Shown: in pieces, positions 15,846 to 24,298 of the stretch
Layout of the letters: each line of letters opens with the position of its first letter
Position numbering within the stretch: the first letter of the stretch is position 1
Assembly: GCA_017938485.1 (NCBI GenBank)
Contig: JAGBBM010000136.1
Coordinates: 37,036-101,035, forward strand
DNA length: 64,000 nt
Reading direction: 5' to 3'
From: Lachnospiraceae bacterium
GTDB taxonomy: Bacteria; Bacillota; Clostridia; Lachnospirales; Lachnospiraceae
Position numbers and translations under genes: made by a program
Notes under the pieces: model-generated
What the model was told of the DNA's origin: nothing
Database searches by the model: none
What the model saw: the letters and a program-made list of their open reading frames with translations, nothing else

Positions 15846-17567
15846 ATGCGAATAAGTAGCGGAAGAAAGAAAATTCGTGTAGGTGATTTGCTGGTTGAAG
15901 CCGGGGCCATAACAGAAGAGGAGCTTCAAGAGGCACTTGCCTACCAAAAAGAGAACGGTGGTCGAATTGGTAATGTAATTCTTGAGATGGGTTTTATTAG
16001 TCAAGAGCTTCTTATTACAGTTCTTACCACACAGATGGGTATAGATTATATCGAAGTAAAAGCTTGTAAGCTTGACGAGGATATCATTAAACTTGTACCT
16101 GAAAATCTTGTAAACAAGTACAAGGCTGTACCTATAGGATACGACGAGATGAATCCTAACGTACTTAGGGTTGCTATGGTAGATCCGATGGATATCAATG
16201 CCATAGATGATATCGGTATAGCTACTAATACTCAGGTTGAACCACTCCTTGCCATGGAAGATGACATTATGGAGACCATAGGTAAGTATTGGGGTAATGC
16301 ACAGGCTATGGAGGCGGCGGAGCAGTATCGTAAGGAAATGGAGTCAGAGGGACTTACTACTGCTGAGGAAGAAGCCTTAAATGAAGATATTGAGAATTCG
16401 CCGGTAGTTCTTCTTGTTAAACAGATTATTGAAGGTGGAGTTAGACAGAGAGCTTCAGATATACACATCGAACCTCTTGAGAGCAGTGTTCGAGTTAGAT
16501 ATCGTATTGATGGCGCCTTGAAGCATGTTATGACATATGACTACAGTTTGCTTTCTGGTATCAGTGCCCGTATAAAGATTATCGGTGGTATGGATATTGC
16601 AGAAAAGAGAAAACCTCAGGATGGTCGTATCACCATTATGGTAGATAGAAGAGAGTATGATGTCCGTGTTTCTATGCTTCCTACTGTATATGGCGAAAAA
16701 ACAGTTATGAGACTTACTTCCAAGGATGGTCTTACAAAACCTAAGAGTGCCCTTGGATTTGATGCAGAAACACTTAAGGTATTTGACGGAATCTTGAGTA
16801 ATCCACATGGAATTATTCTTGTTACAGGGCCTACAGGTTCTGGTAAGTCAACAACACTTTACACCTCTTTAAGTGAGCTTAATACAGAAGATGTTAATAT
16901 CATCACAGTTGAGGACCCTGTCGAGGCAAATATCGATGGTATCAATCAGGTTCAGGTTAATGTTAAGGCGGATATGACATTTGCAGCGGCACTTCGTTCT
17001 ATCCTTCGTCAGGACCCTGATATCATCATGATAGGAGAGATTCGAGATGGTGAAACTGCTCAGATTGCGGTACAGGCCGCTATCACAGGTCACCTTGTTG
17101 TATCTACACTCCATACTAACTCAGCAGCGTCAACAGTTACCCGTATTATTGATATGGGTATTGAACCTTATGTTGCAGGTGATGCCTTGGTTGGTGTTAT
17201 TGCACAAAGACTTGTTAGACGTCTTTGTAACTCTTGTAAACAGGCGAGACTTGCTGAACCAGATGAAAAGGTTATTCTGGGTGTTGAGGATGAAGAAGAT
17301 GATGTTATCGTATATGAGCCGGTGGGATGTGCTCTTTGTGGTGAGACAGGTTATGCAGGACGTATTGGCGTGTACGAGATGATGCCTGTATCAAAAGGAC
17401 TTCAGGCGATTATTGCAAAGGGTTCTACAGCAGACGTTATTGAGAAACAAGCTTTATCAGAAGGTATGCTCACTCTTAAGATGGGAGCAGCAAAACATGT
17501 TTTAAATGGAATCACTTCACTTCAAGAGATGAAGAAGATTACATATGAAACAGGAGATGAATATTAG
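15846..17567 (+). CDS. pilB: Type IV pilus assembly ATPase PilB (GspE family) with MshEN domain
   Basis: Hexameric ATPase at the inner face of the membrane that powers pilus extension. 573 residues: an N-terminal MshEN-like module (residues about 8-60) with the paired motifs RVGDLLVEAGAI and RIGNVILEMGFI, spaced as in c-di-GMP-binding MshEN domains; a linker; the ATPase core with Walker A GPTGSGKST near 328, Asp-box and Walker B DPDIIMIGEIRD near 389; and a zinc site from CNSC near 461 and CALC near 495. First gene of the pilus locus. The Walker A DNA shares 36 identical bases with pilT. The start at 15846 has GAGAGG ten bases upstream. Confidence 0.95.
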   Translation: MRISSGRKKIRVGDLLVEAGAITEEELQEALAYQKENGGRIGNVILEMGFISQELLITVLTTQMGIDYIEVKACKLDEDIIKLVPENLVNKYKAVPIGYDEMNPNVLRVAMVDPMDINAIDDIGIATNTQVEPLLAMEDDIMETIGKYWGNAQAMEAAEQYRKEMESEGLTTAEEEALNEDIENSPVVLLVKQIIEGGVRQRASDIHIEPLESSVRVRYRIDGALKHVMTYDYSLLSGISARIKIIGGMDIAEKRKPQDGRITIMVDRREYDVRVSMLPTVYGEKTVMRLTSKDGLTKPKSALGFDAETLKVFDGILSNPHGIILVTGPTGSGKSTTLYTSLSELNTEDVNIITVEDPVEANIDGINQVQVNVKADMTFAAALRSILRQDPDIIMIGEIRDGETAQIAVQAAITGHLVVSTLHTNSAASTVTRIIDMGIEPYVAGDALVGVIAQRLVRRLCNSCKQARLAEPDEKVILGVEDEEDDVIVYEPVGCALCGETGYAGRIGVYEMMPVSKGLQAIIAKGSTADVIEKQALSEGMLTLKMGAAKHVLNGITSLQEMKKITYETGDEY

Positions 17568-17594
17568 AATATAATGTAAAAGGAGATACATATA

Positions 17595-18647
17595 ATGTTA
17601 GATATGAAGGAACTTTTGGCATTTGCCGTTGAGCAGAATGCTTCTGACGTTCATATAGCTTGTGGTATTCCACCAAAGCTTAGAATTCACGGTAGACTTA
17701 CAGAAGTAGAGATACCACCACTTGCACCAGCGGATGTTGCTGAAGCGATTGGTTCTACAATGCACGAAAGACACAAGGCTATACTTAAGGAAAGAGGAGA
17801 GGTCGACTTTTCTTACGCATCAGCAGAGACTGGACGATTCCGTGTTAACGTATTCATGGATCGAGGCAATATGGCTGCTGCATATAGAAAGGTAGATACA
17901 CAGATACCAAGACCAGATATGCTTGGTATACCTGAATCAGTAGTACAATTATATAAGAAGAAAAGAGGTTTGGTACTTGTAACAGGGCCTACAGGTTCTG
18001 GTAAGTCAACAACACTTGCTTCTATTATTAATAAGGCTAATGAGAATTTAACTGACCATATTATCACACTTGAGGATCCTATCGAGTATGTGCATAAGCA
18101 TAAAAAGTCAGTTGTTAACCAGAGAGAGATTGGTATGGATACACTCTCTTACGCTAATGCACTTAGAGCTGCACTCCGTGAGGATCCAGATATAATCCTT
18201 GTAGGAGAGATGAGAGACCTTGAGACTATCTCAACTGCTATAACTGCAGCAGAGACTGGTCACTTGGTATTCTCCACACTTCATACAATTGGTGCTGCGT
18301 CAACTATCGACCGTATCGTAGACGTATTCCCACCACACCAGCAGCAACAGACACGTATTCAGCTTTCTATGGTTCTTGAGGGTGTTATATCTCAGTCCCT
18401 TATACCTACAGCTGATGGTGCTGGACGAGTTGCAGCCTTTGAGGTTATGCTTGCTAGCTCAGCTATACGAAGCTTGATAAGAGATGCAAAGACTCACCAG
18501 ATACAGTCTCATATACAGACAAGTAGAGCACAGGGAATGGTTACCATGGATGATTTCATCTTAGAGTTATACAGAGGTGGCAGAATTACAAGAGATAATG
18601 CACTTATATATGCTCAGGATCAGGCTGCTATGAAGAAGCAGATGTAA
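17595..18647 (+). CDS. pilT: Type IV pilus retraction ATPase PilT
   Basis: 350-residue hexameric ATPase that depolymerises the pilus for twitching. It has the PilT-type N-terminal PAS-like domain with the early motif ASDVHI, Walker A GPTGSGKST near residue 130, Walker B DPDIILVGEMRD near 197, the His-box TGHLVFSTLHT, and the PilT family signature AIRSLIRDAKTHQI (PilT AIRNLIRE-like) that distinguishes it from PilB. It lacks the C-terminal zinc site. The ATG is preceded by AAAGGAGA. Presence of pilT says the system is a retractile type IVa pilus and not a type II secretion or Com pseudopilus. Confidence 0.94.
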   Translation: MLDMKELLAFAVEQNASDVHIACGIPPKLRIHGRLTEVEIPPLAPADVAEAIGSTMHERHKAILKERGEVDFSYASAETGRFRVNVFMDRGNMAAAYRKVDTQIPRPDMLGIPESVVQLYKKKRGLVLVTGPTGSGKSTTLASIINKANENLTDHIITLEDPIEYVHKHKKSVVNQREIGMDTLSYANALRAALREDPDIILVGEMRDLETISTAITAAETGHLVFSTLHTIGAASTIDRIVDVFPPHQQQQTRIQLSMVLEGVISQSLIPTADGAGRVAAFEVMLASSAIRSLIRDAKTHQIQSHIQTSRAQGMVTMDDFILELYRGGRITRDNALIYAQDQAAMKKQM

Positions 18648-18693
18648 CTTTTTGTACATATTTAACAAAAATATATTAATTTATTGAACTTTA

Positions 18694-18722
18694 TTGCAAA
18701 TATTAATGATTTGTTGTATTAT
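18694..18722 (+). promoter_or_regulatory. Predicted internal promoter before pilC
   Basis: TTGCAA at 18694-18699, a 17-base spacer and TATTAT at 18717-18722, in the 134-base gap between pilT and pilC. It would allow the platform and pilin genes to be expressed apart from the two ATPase genes. Confidence 0.5.
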
Positions 18723-18781
18723 TACTCTAGATACAATTTGTTAATAATTTGTTCATAAAATTTTGGGTCGGAGGAATTAAA

Positions 18782-19987
18782 ATGGCACAATACAATTATA
18801 GGGCTATGGACAAAAACGGTAAGGCAAAAAAAGGTACCGTTGAAGCCGTAAATGAAGAAAAAGCTAAAGAAAAGCTTAAGTCCGAGGGTTACGTAATTCA
18901 AGAGATTAAAGAACAGGGTGCAGGAGGTCGTAAACTCGGTGGCAAGAAGGTTAAGGATAAGGATCTTGCTGTTTTCTGTAAACAGTTCGTATCAGTACTT
19001 AATGCTGGTGTTACTATTATAGCGGCACTTGAGATGATGTCAGAACAGATGGATAACAAGACATTGCAGAGAGGCCTTAGAGAAGCTCAGGCTTTTGTAC
19101 AAAAGGGTGGTACTTTGGCGGATGCATTTAAACTTAATCCTAAGATATTCCCACCTATACTTATTAACATGGTTGCAGCAGGTGAGATGTCAGGTAACTT
19201 AGAGACATCTTTTGAAAGACTTACCGAGCACTTCGAAAATGCCAACAAGTTAAAGTCAAAGGTTAAGGGAGCTATGACATACCCTATAGTTATTCTTGTT
19301 GTAGTTATTGCAGTAGTGGTTGTTCTTCTTATGACAGTTATTCCACAGTTTGCTGATATGTTCAAGGATATGGGTGCTGAACTTCCTATGGCTACACAGA
19401 TGCTTGTAAACTTTAGTGAGTTCTTACAGGCTAAGTGGTATGTAGTTGTTATAATTGTTGCAGCAATTATCTTTGGTCTTAGATGGTTTGGTAAGACTGA
19501 ACCGGGTTCCCTTCTTTATGCAAAGATGGCGCTCAAGGCTCCTCTTTTTGGAACTCTTGTTATAAAGAATGCGGCAGCTACTTTCTCAAGAACACTTTCA
19601 ACTCTTATGGCATCAGGTATTCCTCTCATGGATGCTATAGAGCAGGTTGCGAGAATGATTAATAACCGTATCATAAGAGAAGGCTTGCTTGATGCGAAGG
19701 TTCAGGTTGCAAAGGGTGTACCTCTTTCAAAACCAATTAGAGATATGGAGATATTCCCACCTATGCTTGCACAGATGACAAAGATTGGTGAGGAAACAGG
19801 TAACATCGAAGAGATGATGGATAAGGTTGCTGACTACTACGAGATGGAAGTTAACAACACAACAGATGCTCTTACAGCTATGATGGAGCCTATGATTATC
19901 GTACTTATGGCAGTAGTAGTTGGTGGTATCGTTATCGCAATTTACTCACCTATGCTTGGTATGTACGATGCTATCGATAGTTACTAA
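18782..19987 (+). CDS. pilC: Type IV pilus inner-membrane platform protein PilC (GspF family)
   Basis: 401 residues in the standard PilC plan: two homologous cytoplasmic helical domains (about 65-190 and 265-390), each ending in membrane segments, three in all. N-terminal YNYRAMDKNGKAKKGTVEA and the repeated FPPILINMVAAGEMSGNLE / FPPMLAQMTKIGEETGNIE motifs are diagnostic. It forms the rotor on which PilB and PilT act. I chose the ATG at 18782 because of the strong GGAGG seven bases upstream; an upstream ATG at 18749 overlaps that site. Codon use is notably biased, as for well-expressed genes. Confidence 0.95.
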   Translation: MAQYNYRAMDKNGKAKKGTVEAVNEEKAKEKLKSEGYVIQEIKEQGAGGRKLGGKKVKDKDLAVFCKQFVSVLNAGVTIIAALEMMSEQMDNKTLQRGLREAQAFVQKGGTLADAFKLNPKIFPPILINMVAAGEMSGNLETSFERLTEHFENANKLKSKVKGAMTYPIVILVVVIAVVVVLLMTVIPQFADMFKDMGAELPMATQMLVNFSEFLQAKWYVVVIIVAAIIFGLRWFGKTEPGSLLYAKMALKAPLFGTLVIKNAAATFSRTLSTLMASGIPLMDAIEQVARMINNRIIREGLLDAKVQVAKGVPLSKPIRDMEIFPPMLAQMTKIGEETGNIEEMMDKVADYYEMEVNNTTDALTAMMEPMIIVLMAVVVGGIVIAIYSPMLGMYDAIDSY

Positions 19988-19996
19988 AAGGGATAT

Positions 19997-20022
19997 AAGT
20001 CGTTGGGCGAGGACGGCGACTT
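19997..20022 (+). other. Short inverted repeat in the major pilin leader
   Basis: AAGTCG (19997-20002) can pair with CGACTT (20017-20022) around a G-rich 14-base loop, 38 bases before the pilin ATG and 10 bases after the pilC stop. No T-run follows. It may be a 5' stabilising or processing stem; a weak call. Confidence 0.3.
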
Positions 20023-20059
20023 TATCATATATATTTTATAAAAGAAAAGGAGAGATATT

Positions 20060-20668
20060 ATGAAGAAAAACAACAAAGGTTTCTCACTCGTTGAGCTTAT
20101 TATCGTTATAGCTATCATGGCTATTCTTGCAGGTGCTATTGCACCAGCTCTTATCAAGTACATTGATAAGTCAAGAAGATCTAACGATGTAACATCTGCT
20201 AAGGCTATCAAGACAGCTGTTGAGACAGCTCTTGGTACAGAGTCTTACTATGAGCTTCTTACTACTGGTACTGCTGATGCAGTTATCACAGTTACTCCAG
20301 GCAAGTCTACATCATCAGGTAGCGGCGGTTCAGATGCTGTATCTATCTCAGTTACAAGTCCACAGACTGATACAGACGGAACTATCAACGGTAAGACTGT
20401 TGAGGCACTTACAACTGCATGTGAGAAGTCAATCGCAACTACTATCGGTGAGAAGACACCAAAGCTTAAGTACAGAAAGAATGCTACAGATCCTAAGGGT
20501 AAGACTGGTGCAAACGACGTTCCTACAAAGTTCGTTGCAACTGTAACTAAGGGTGGTACAGTAACTGTATATATCGCATCTAACTCAGCAAACTTCACTA
20601 GTGCAGATGCTGATAACACAGGAAAAGCTTGGGAAATTTCACCAAATATGTGTGAAGAGTATCAATAA
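20060..20668 (+). CDS. pilA: Major type IV pilin (prepilin)
   Basis: 202 residues. The seven-residue leader MKKNNKG is followed by FSLVELIIVIAIMAILAG, a class III signal with the processed Phe1 and the essential Glu5, cleaved by the prepilin peptidase encoded next. After the N-terminal helix comes a Ser/Thr/Gly-rich globular domain (TSSGSGGSDAVSIS) with two Cys residues at about positions 116 and 198 that could form the D-region disulfide. The gene is placed just after pilC and before pilD, has an AAAGGAGA ribosome-binding site and strongly biased codons, and is followed by a hairpin, all consistent with the abundant subunit. The major role is inferred from position and codon use. Confidence 0.88.
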   Translation: MKKNNKGFSLVELIIVIAIMAILAGAIAPALIKYIDKSRRSNDVTSAKAIKTAVETALGTESYYELLTTGTADAVITVTPGKSTSSGSGGSDAVSISVTSPQTDTDGTINGKTVEALTTACEKSIATTIGEKTPKLKYRKNATDPKGKTGANDVPTKFVATVTKGGTVTVYIASNSANFTSADADNTGKAWEISPNMCEEYQ

Positions 20669-20695
20669 GATATAATTTTAATCTAGTATAGCTTT

Positions 20696-20721
20696 ATTCC
20701 ACCTGATTCGCCAGGTGGAAT
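20696..20721 (+). terminator. Strong hairpin after the major pilin gene (attenuator or mRNA stabiliser)
   Basis: A perfect 10-bp stem, ATTCCACCTG (20696-20705) with CAGGTGGAAT (20712-20721), and a six-base loop. Only a weak TTTA follows rather than a T-run, so partial termination or 3'-end protection of an abundant pilin message is more likely than full termination. Confidence 0.6.
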
Positions 20722-20765
20722 TTAGCTGTATTATTATACAGTGAGGCAGAAAGGTTTTATTCGAG

Positions 20766-21524
20766 ATGTTAGAGGTTTTTATAAGTATAATATTTGGATT
20801 ATATGGAGTGGTTATAGGAAGTTTTTTAAATGTCCTTACTCTTAGAATACCCCTTAAGGAGAGTGTAACCTTAAAACGTTCCCATTGTATGACTTGCGGT
20901 CATACCCTTAGTTGGTATGAGCTTTTTCCGTTATTTAGTTATATATTTTTAGGTGGTAAGTGCAGGCATTGCAAGTCTAAGATATCAATTCAGTATCCTC
21001 TTGTGGAAGGATTGAATGGTATATTGTATGTCATAGTATTCCTCGTTCATGGCGTAAGTGTAGAAACTATACTGTATTGCCTGTGTGCATCCGCCTTAAT
21101 TGCGCTTAGTGTTATAGATTGGCGCACCCAGGAAATCCCTATGGGATTTAACATATTTATATTACTTTTAGGACTGGTTAGACTGATTACCGACTTAGGT
21201 AATTGGAGTCAGTATGTAATCGGTTTGTTTGCAGTCAGCGGTTTTTTATACTTACTGTTTTTGATAACTAAGGGCAGAGGCATAGGAGGCGGCGACATAA
21301 AACTTATGGCAGCAACCGGCTTACTGTTAGGCTGGCAGCTTAATATTATAGCATTTTTGTTAGGCTGTGTTCTCGGTTCGATTATACATCTAACACTGAT
21401 GGCTGTTAAAAAAGCTAACAGAGTGTTAGCTTTTGGCCCATACCTTTCAATGGGCGTTTATATAGCAATGATATGGGGTGAGCAGCTTGTGAGCTGGTAC
21501 CTGAGTATGTGGGCTACCTATTAG
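20766..21524 (+). CDS. pilD: Prepilin peptidase / N-methyltransferase (A24 family)
   Basis: 252-residue polytopic enzyme that cuts prepilin leaders and methylates the new N-terminus. The N-terminal cytoplasmic loop has the paired cysteines C41xxC44 and C66xxC69 of the bifunctional form. The two catalytic aspartates are in the segments VIDWRTQEIP and GGGDIKLMAA. About eight membrane segments. ATG at 20766; no strong ribosome-binding site is seen (GAGGCAGAAAGG lies 12 to 20 bases upstream). It should act on all five prepilins in the locus. Confidence 0.93.
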   Translation: MLEVFISIIFGLYGVVIGSFLNVLTLRIPLKESVTLKRSHCMTCGHTLSWYELFPLFSYIFLGGKCRHCKSKISIQYPLVEGLNGILYVIVFLVHGVSVETILYCLCASALIALSVIDWRTQEIPMGFNIFILLLGLVRLITDLGNWSQYVIGLFAVSGFLYLLFLITKGRGIGGGDIKLMAATGLLLGWQLNIIAFLLGCVLGSIIHLTLMAVKKANRVLAFGPYLSMGVYIAMIWGEQLVSWYLSMWATY

Positions 21525-21574
21525 TCCTTATAATATTTTTTAAAATCACTGATTAGCGAGGGAGGCTATAAAGA

Positions 21575-23167
21575 ATGGCAAAAAAGATTAATAAGGTGTT
21601 ATCAATTGATATCACAAATGAGAGTATTACAATAATCGAATTAACTGCTTCAGCTAAGAAGCAAACTAACATTCACAATGTAATTATTTTTGAAACTCCA
21701 GAGGATTCTTACGAAGATGGAATCATCAAGGAGCCTGAGAAGATAGCAAATGCTATCAGAGAGCAATTAGTAGCGAGAGGAATCAACAATAAGAATGCAG
21801 TGTTTGTTCTTTCGTCTACTAAGATTGTTAACAGAGAGGTTGTAGTGCCTTTCGTAAAAGAGAATAAAATCAGAGGAATCATCAATGCAAACTCATCAGA
21901 GTATTTCCCTGTAAATATAGAGGATTACGTGGTTTCTCACTCAGTACTTGAAACAGTTATTGACGAGGAAAACAACAAACAGCTTCGTGTTCTTGCGGTA
22001 GCAGCACCACAGCAGATGGTTAGATCATACTATGATCTTGGTGCTATGGCAGGTCTTAATGTAGTGGCACTTGACTACATTGGTAATGCTATGTTACAGC
22101 TTATCAAGACTCAGACAGCTGCAAATACAACAACTATGGTAATCCAGTTAGGAAGCGAGTCAACAGTACTTAATATCGTACAGGGTGACAACCTTCTTCT
22201 TCAGAGAACAGTGCCATATGGTACTAACTCAGTAGTAAACGTAGTAATGGACGAGAAAGGTGTAGATGCAACTACAGCTATGACATTACTTCAGAACGAC
22301 AGACTTATCACAGTTGACTTCGATGACAACGAGGCAACTGGTGCATTTAGATATCTTATTAACAATATTGGTCGTGTTATGGACTATTATGCTACAAAGA
22401 ATCCTGATAAGCCTATCGAGGATGTGTTCCTTACAGGCGATGGTGCCCTTATTAGAGGTATAGACGGACTCTTTAAGATTCAGCTTAATGTAAGCACTCG
22501 TATCATGGATAGTTTGTATAACATTAAGTTCGACCCAAGTATTGACCTTAAGGTTTATAACCCAGTATATCTTGTAACTCCTATCGGTGCAGCTTTTGAT
22601 CCTATGGGATTTGAATTAGTGGATACAGCATCTAAGTCTAGTGGTGGGCTTAATATAGGTATTGCTCCGTTTGTTGCACTCTTTGTTATTGCAGCAGGTG
22701 TTTCTGCATTCTTAGCCTTTACTTCTATTAAGGATAAGCAAGAAGCAGAGGATAGAAAAGCCGAGCTTGAGGCTGATATAGCAGAGATTAAGGATATTGA
22801 AGATCTCATTGTACAGTGGGAGGCTGCTCAGTCAACAGCTATTAATGCTGAGGCTATGTATGCTTCAACTTACCACTTGAATGAGAATGTCAAGACATTT
22901 ATAGATGAACTTGAGTCAAAGATTCCATCAGATATGTATATAACAGGATTTACATCATCAGATTCAGGTGTTTCTATTCCTTGTGTAACTACTAATTATG
23001 ACTCCATTGCTGAGTTCATTATGCAACTTAAGACTATTGACTGTATAGCTAATGCTTATGTACCAAGTCTTACAAAGACTGTTGATAAAAATACTGGTGA
23101 TGTTACTTTCACTTTCTCAGTATCAGCAGTGTATGTGCAGCCTGTAGTTGAAGAAGTTACAGAGTAG
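21575..23167 (+). CDS. pilM: PilM-PilN fusion protein
   Basis: 530 residues. Residues 1-345 are an actin-like PilM domain (VLSIDITNESITIIEL at the N-terminus as the phosphate-1 loop; VIQLGSESTVLNIV as phosphate-2; GDGALIRGID as the adenosine motif). Then one membrane segment at about 360-383, a coiled coil to about 425 and a PilN-like extracytoplasmic domain. Separate in Pseudomonas and Neisseria, the two proteins are joined here, so the PilN N-terminal peptide that PilM normally binds is replaced by a covalent link. GGAGG lies before the ATG. It forms the alignment complex with the downstream PilO-like protein. Confidence 0.85.
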   Translation: MAKKINKVLSIDITNESITIIELTASAKKQTNIHNVIIFETPEDSYEDGIIKEPEKIANAIREQLVARGINNKNAVFVLSSTKIVNREVVVPFVKENKIRGIINANSSEYFPVNIEDYVVSHSVLETVIDEENNKQLRVLAVAAPQQMVRSYYDLGAMAGLNVVALDYIGNAMLQLIKTQTAANTTTMVIQLGSESTVLNIVQGDNLLLQRTVPYGTNSVVNVVMDEKGVDATTAMTLLQNDRLITVDFDDNEATGAFRYLINNIGRVMDYYATKNPDKPIEDVFLTGDGALIRGIDGLFKIQLNVSTRIMDSLYNIKFDPSIDLKVYNPVYLVTPIGAAFDPMGFELVDTASKSSGGLNIGIAPFVALFVIAAGVSAFLAFTSIKDKQEAEDRKAELEADIAEIKDIEDLIVQWEAAQSTAINAEAMYASTYHLNENVKTFIDELESKIPSDMYITGFTSSDSGVSIPCVTTNYDSIAEFIMQLKTIDCIANAYVPSLTKTVDKNTGDVTFTFSVSAVYVQPVVEEVTE

Positions 23168-23186
23168 TGATAAGGAGGGTTAAGAT

Positions 23187-24281
23187 ATGACACAGAGCAA
23201 TTTAAAACTTATATTATTTTTACTTAGTGTAGTTATGATTGGTGGCGTGTATATGTACGTATATAAGCCAAATTCAGAGGAAACAGCAACCATAGAGAGT
23301 GATTGTGCTGCTCTCGAGACAAGACTTGCAGACCTTAAAGCAAAAGAAGCAAACAGAGCTCAGTATGAGGCAGATATTGTTGCTTACAATGAGAAGGTTG
23401 AAGAAATCGTTTCTTATTTTCCAGCAACTTTAGACCAGGAGCTTTCTGTTATGTTTATAAAGGGCGTTGAGGATGCTCATGATGGCGAGTTCTTAGTTGG
23501 TTCAGTAGGTCTTGGTGCACCAACACAGTTTTATACTCTTGGTGGCAATGTAGACCCTGAAACTGGTGTTGCAAATGGATATACTTGCTATGTATCTAAT
23601 ATGCCGATTTCTTATCAAGGTACTTATGATGGTATTCAGGAATTTATCGAGTATATTATGAATTATAAGTACAGAATGAATATTTCTTCTGTATCAATAA
23701 CATATGATGTGGAAAATGACATTGCTATGGGTTCAGTTAATCTCCATGCATACTGTGTATCAGGTGAGGGAAGAGAAGCTGATGAAGTTAACGTAGACGT
23801 ACCAAATGGTGTTGACAACCTTTTCATTGGTGGTGAGGGTGCAGCAGAGCAGACTTCATATCCATACGATGCTGATAATGGTGCTTCAATTGCAACAGAT
23901 AATAACGTTAAGATTCTTTTAAATAATGCAGCAAATGACACAGCTGATGGTATCATTGTTTCAGCTGGTGGTGAAGATACATATGTAACAAGTAGTGAGA
24001 ACAAGGTTGTTGCAGTAAACCTTGCTATTGAAGAGCAGGATGATAAGATTATGATGACTTACTCAATCGGTGATAAGTCATACTCAACAGAGGTTACTAC
24101 AGAGGATGTTACAATCTACGTAAAGTCATCAGACAGAGTAGATTCAGATGATAAGAATGGCGTTAAGCTTAATGTTGAGAATACAACAGATTTAAATGTA
24201 TTTATTAAGGTATCTGGTGATGACGCTACTTCACCAAGATTCTCAGTTGGTAGAAAGTTAGGTACTGTAGTAGTTTATTAA
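23187..24281 (+). CDS. pilO: PilO-like alignment protein with long C-terminal extension
   Basis: 364 residues: a membrane segment at about 7-27, a coiled coil at about 33-75, a ferredoxin-like PilO domain to about 195, then roughly 165 residues rich in Asn, Asp, Thr and Val with no match I recognise. Standard PilO is about 200 residues, so the tail is extra; it is predicted to face the cell wall. It starts 20 bases after pilMN behind AAGGAGGG. The PilO call rests on topology and position more than on sequence motifs. Confidence 0.72.
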   Translation: MTQSNLKLILFLLSVVMIGGVYMYVYKPNSEETATIESDCAALETRLADLKAKEANRAQYEADIVAYNEKVEEIVSYFPATLDQELSVMFIKGVEDAHDGEFLVGSVGLGAPTQFYTLGGNVDPETGVANGYTCYVSNMPISYQGTYDGIQEFIEYIMNYKYRMNISSVSITYDVENDIAMGSVNLHAYCVSGEGREADEVNVDVPNGVDNLFIGGEGAAEQTSYPYDADNGASIATDNNVKILLNNAANDTADGIIVSAGGEDTYVTSSENKVVAVNLAIEEQDDKIMMTYSIGDKSYSTEVTTEDVTIYVKSSDRVDSDDKNGVKLNVENTTDLNVFIKVSGDDATSPRFSVGRKLGTVVVY

Positions 24282-24298
24282 GAGAGAGGATGGAATTT

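Noticed and set aside
19988-20059. c-di-GMP riboswitch in the pilin leader, as in Clostridioides difficile
   Set aside because: The leader is only 72 bases and lacks the GEMM conserved segments; only a six-pair stem is visible.
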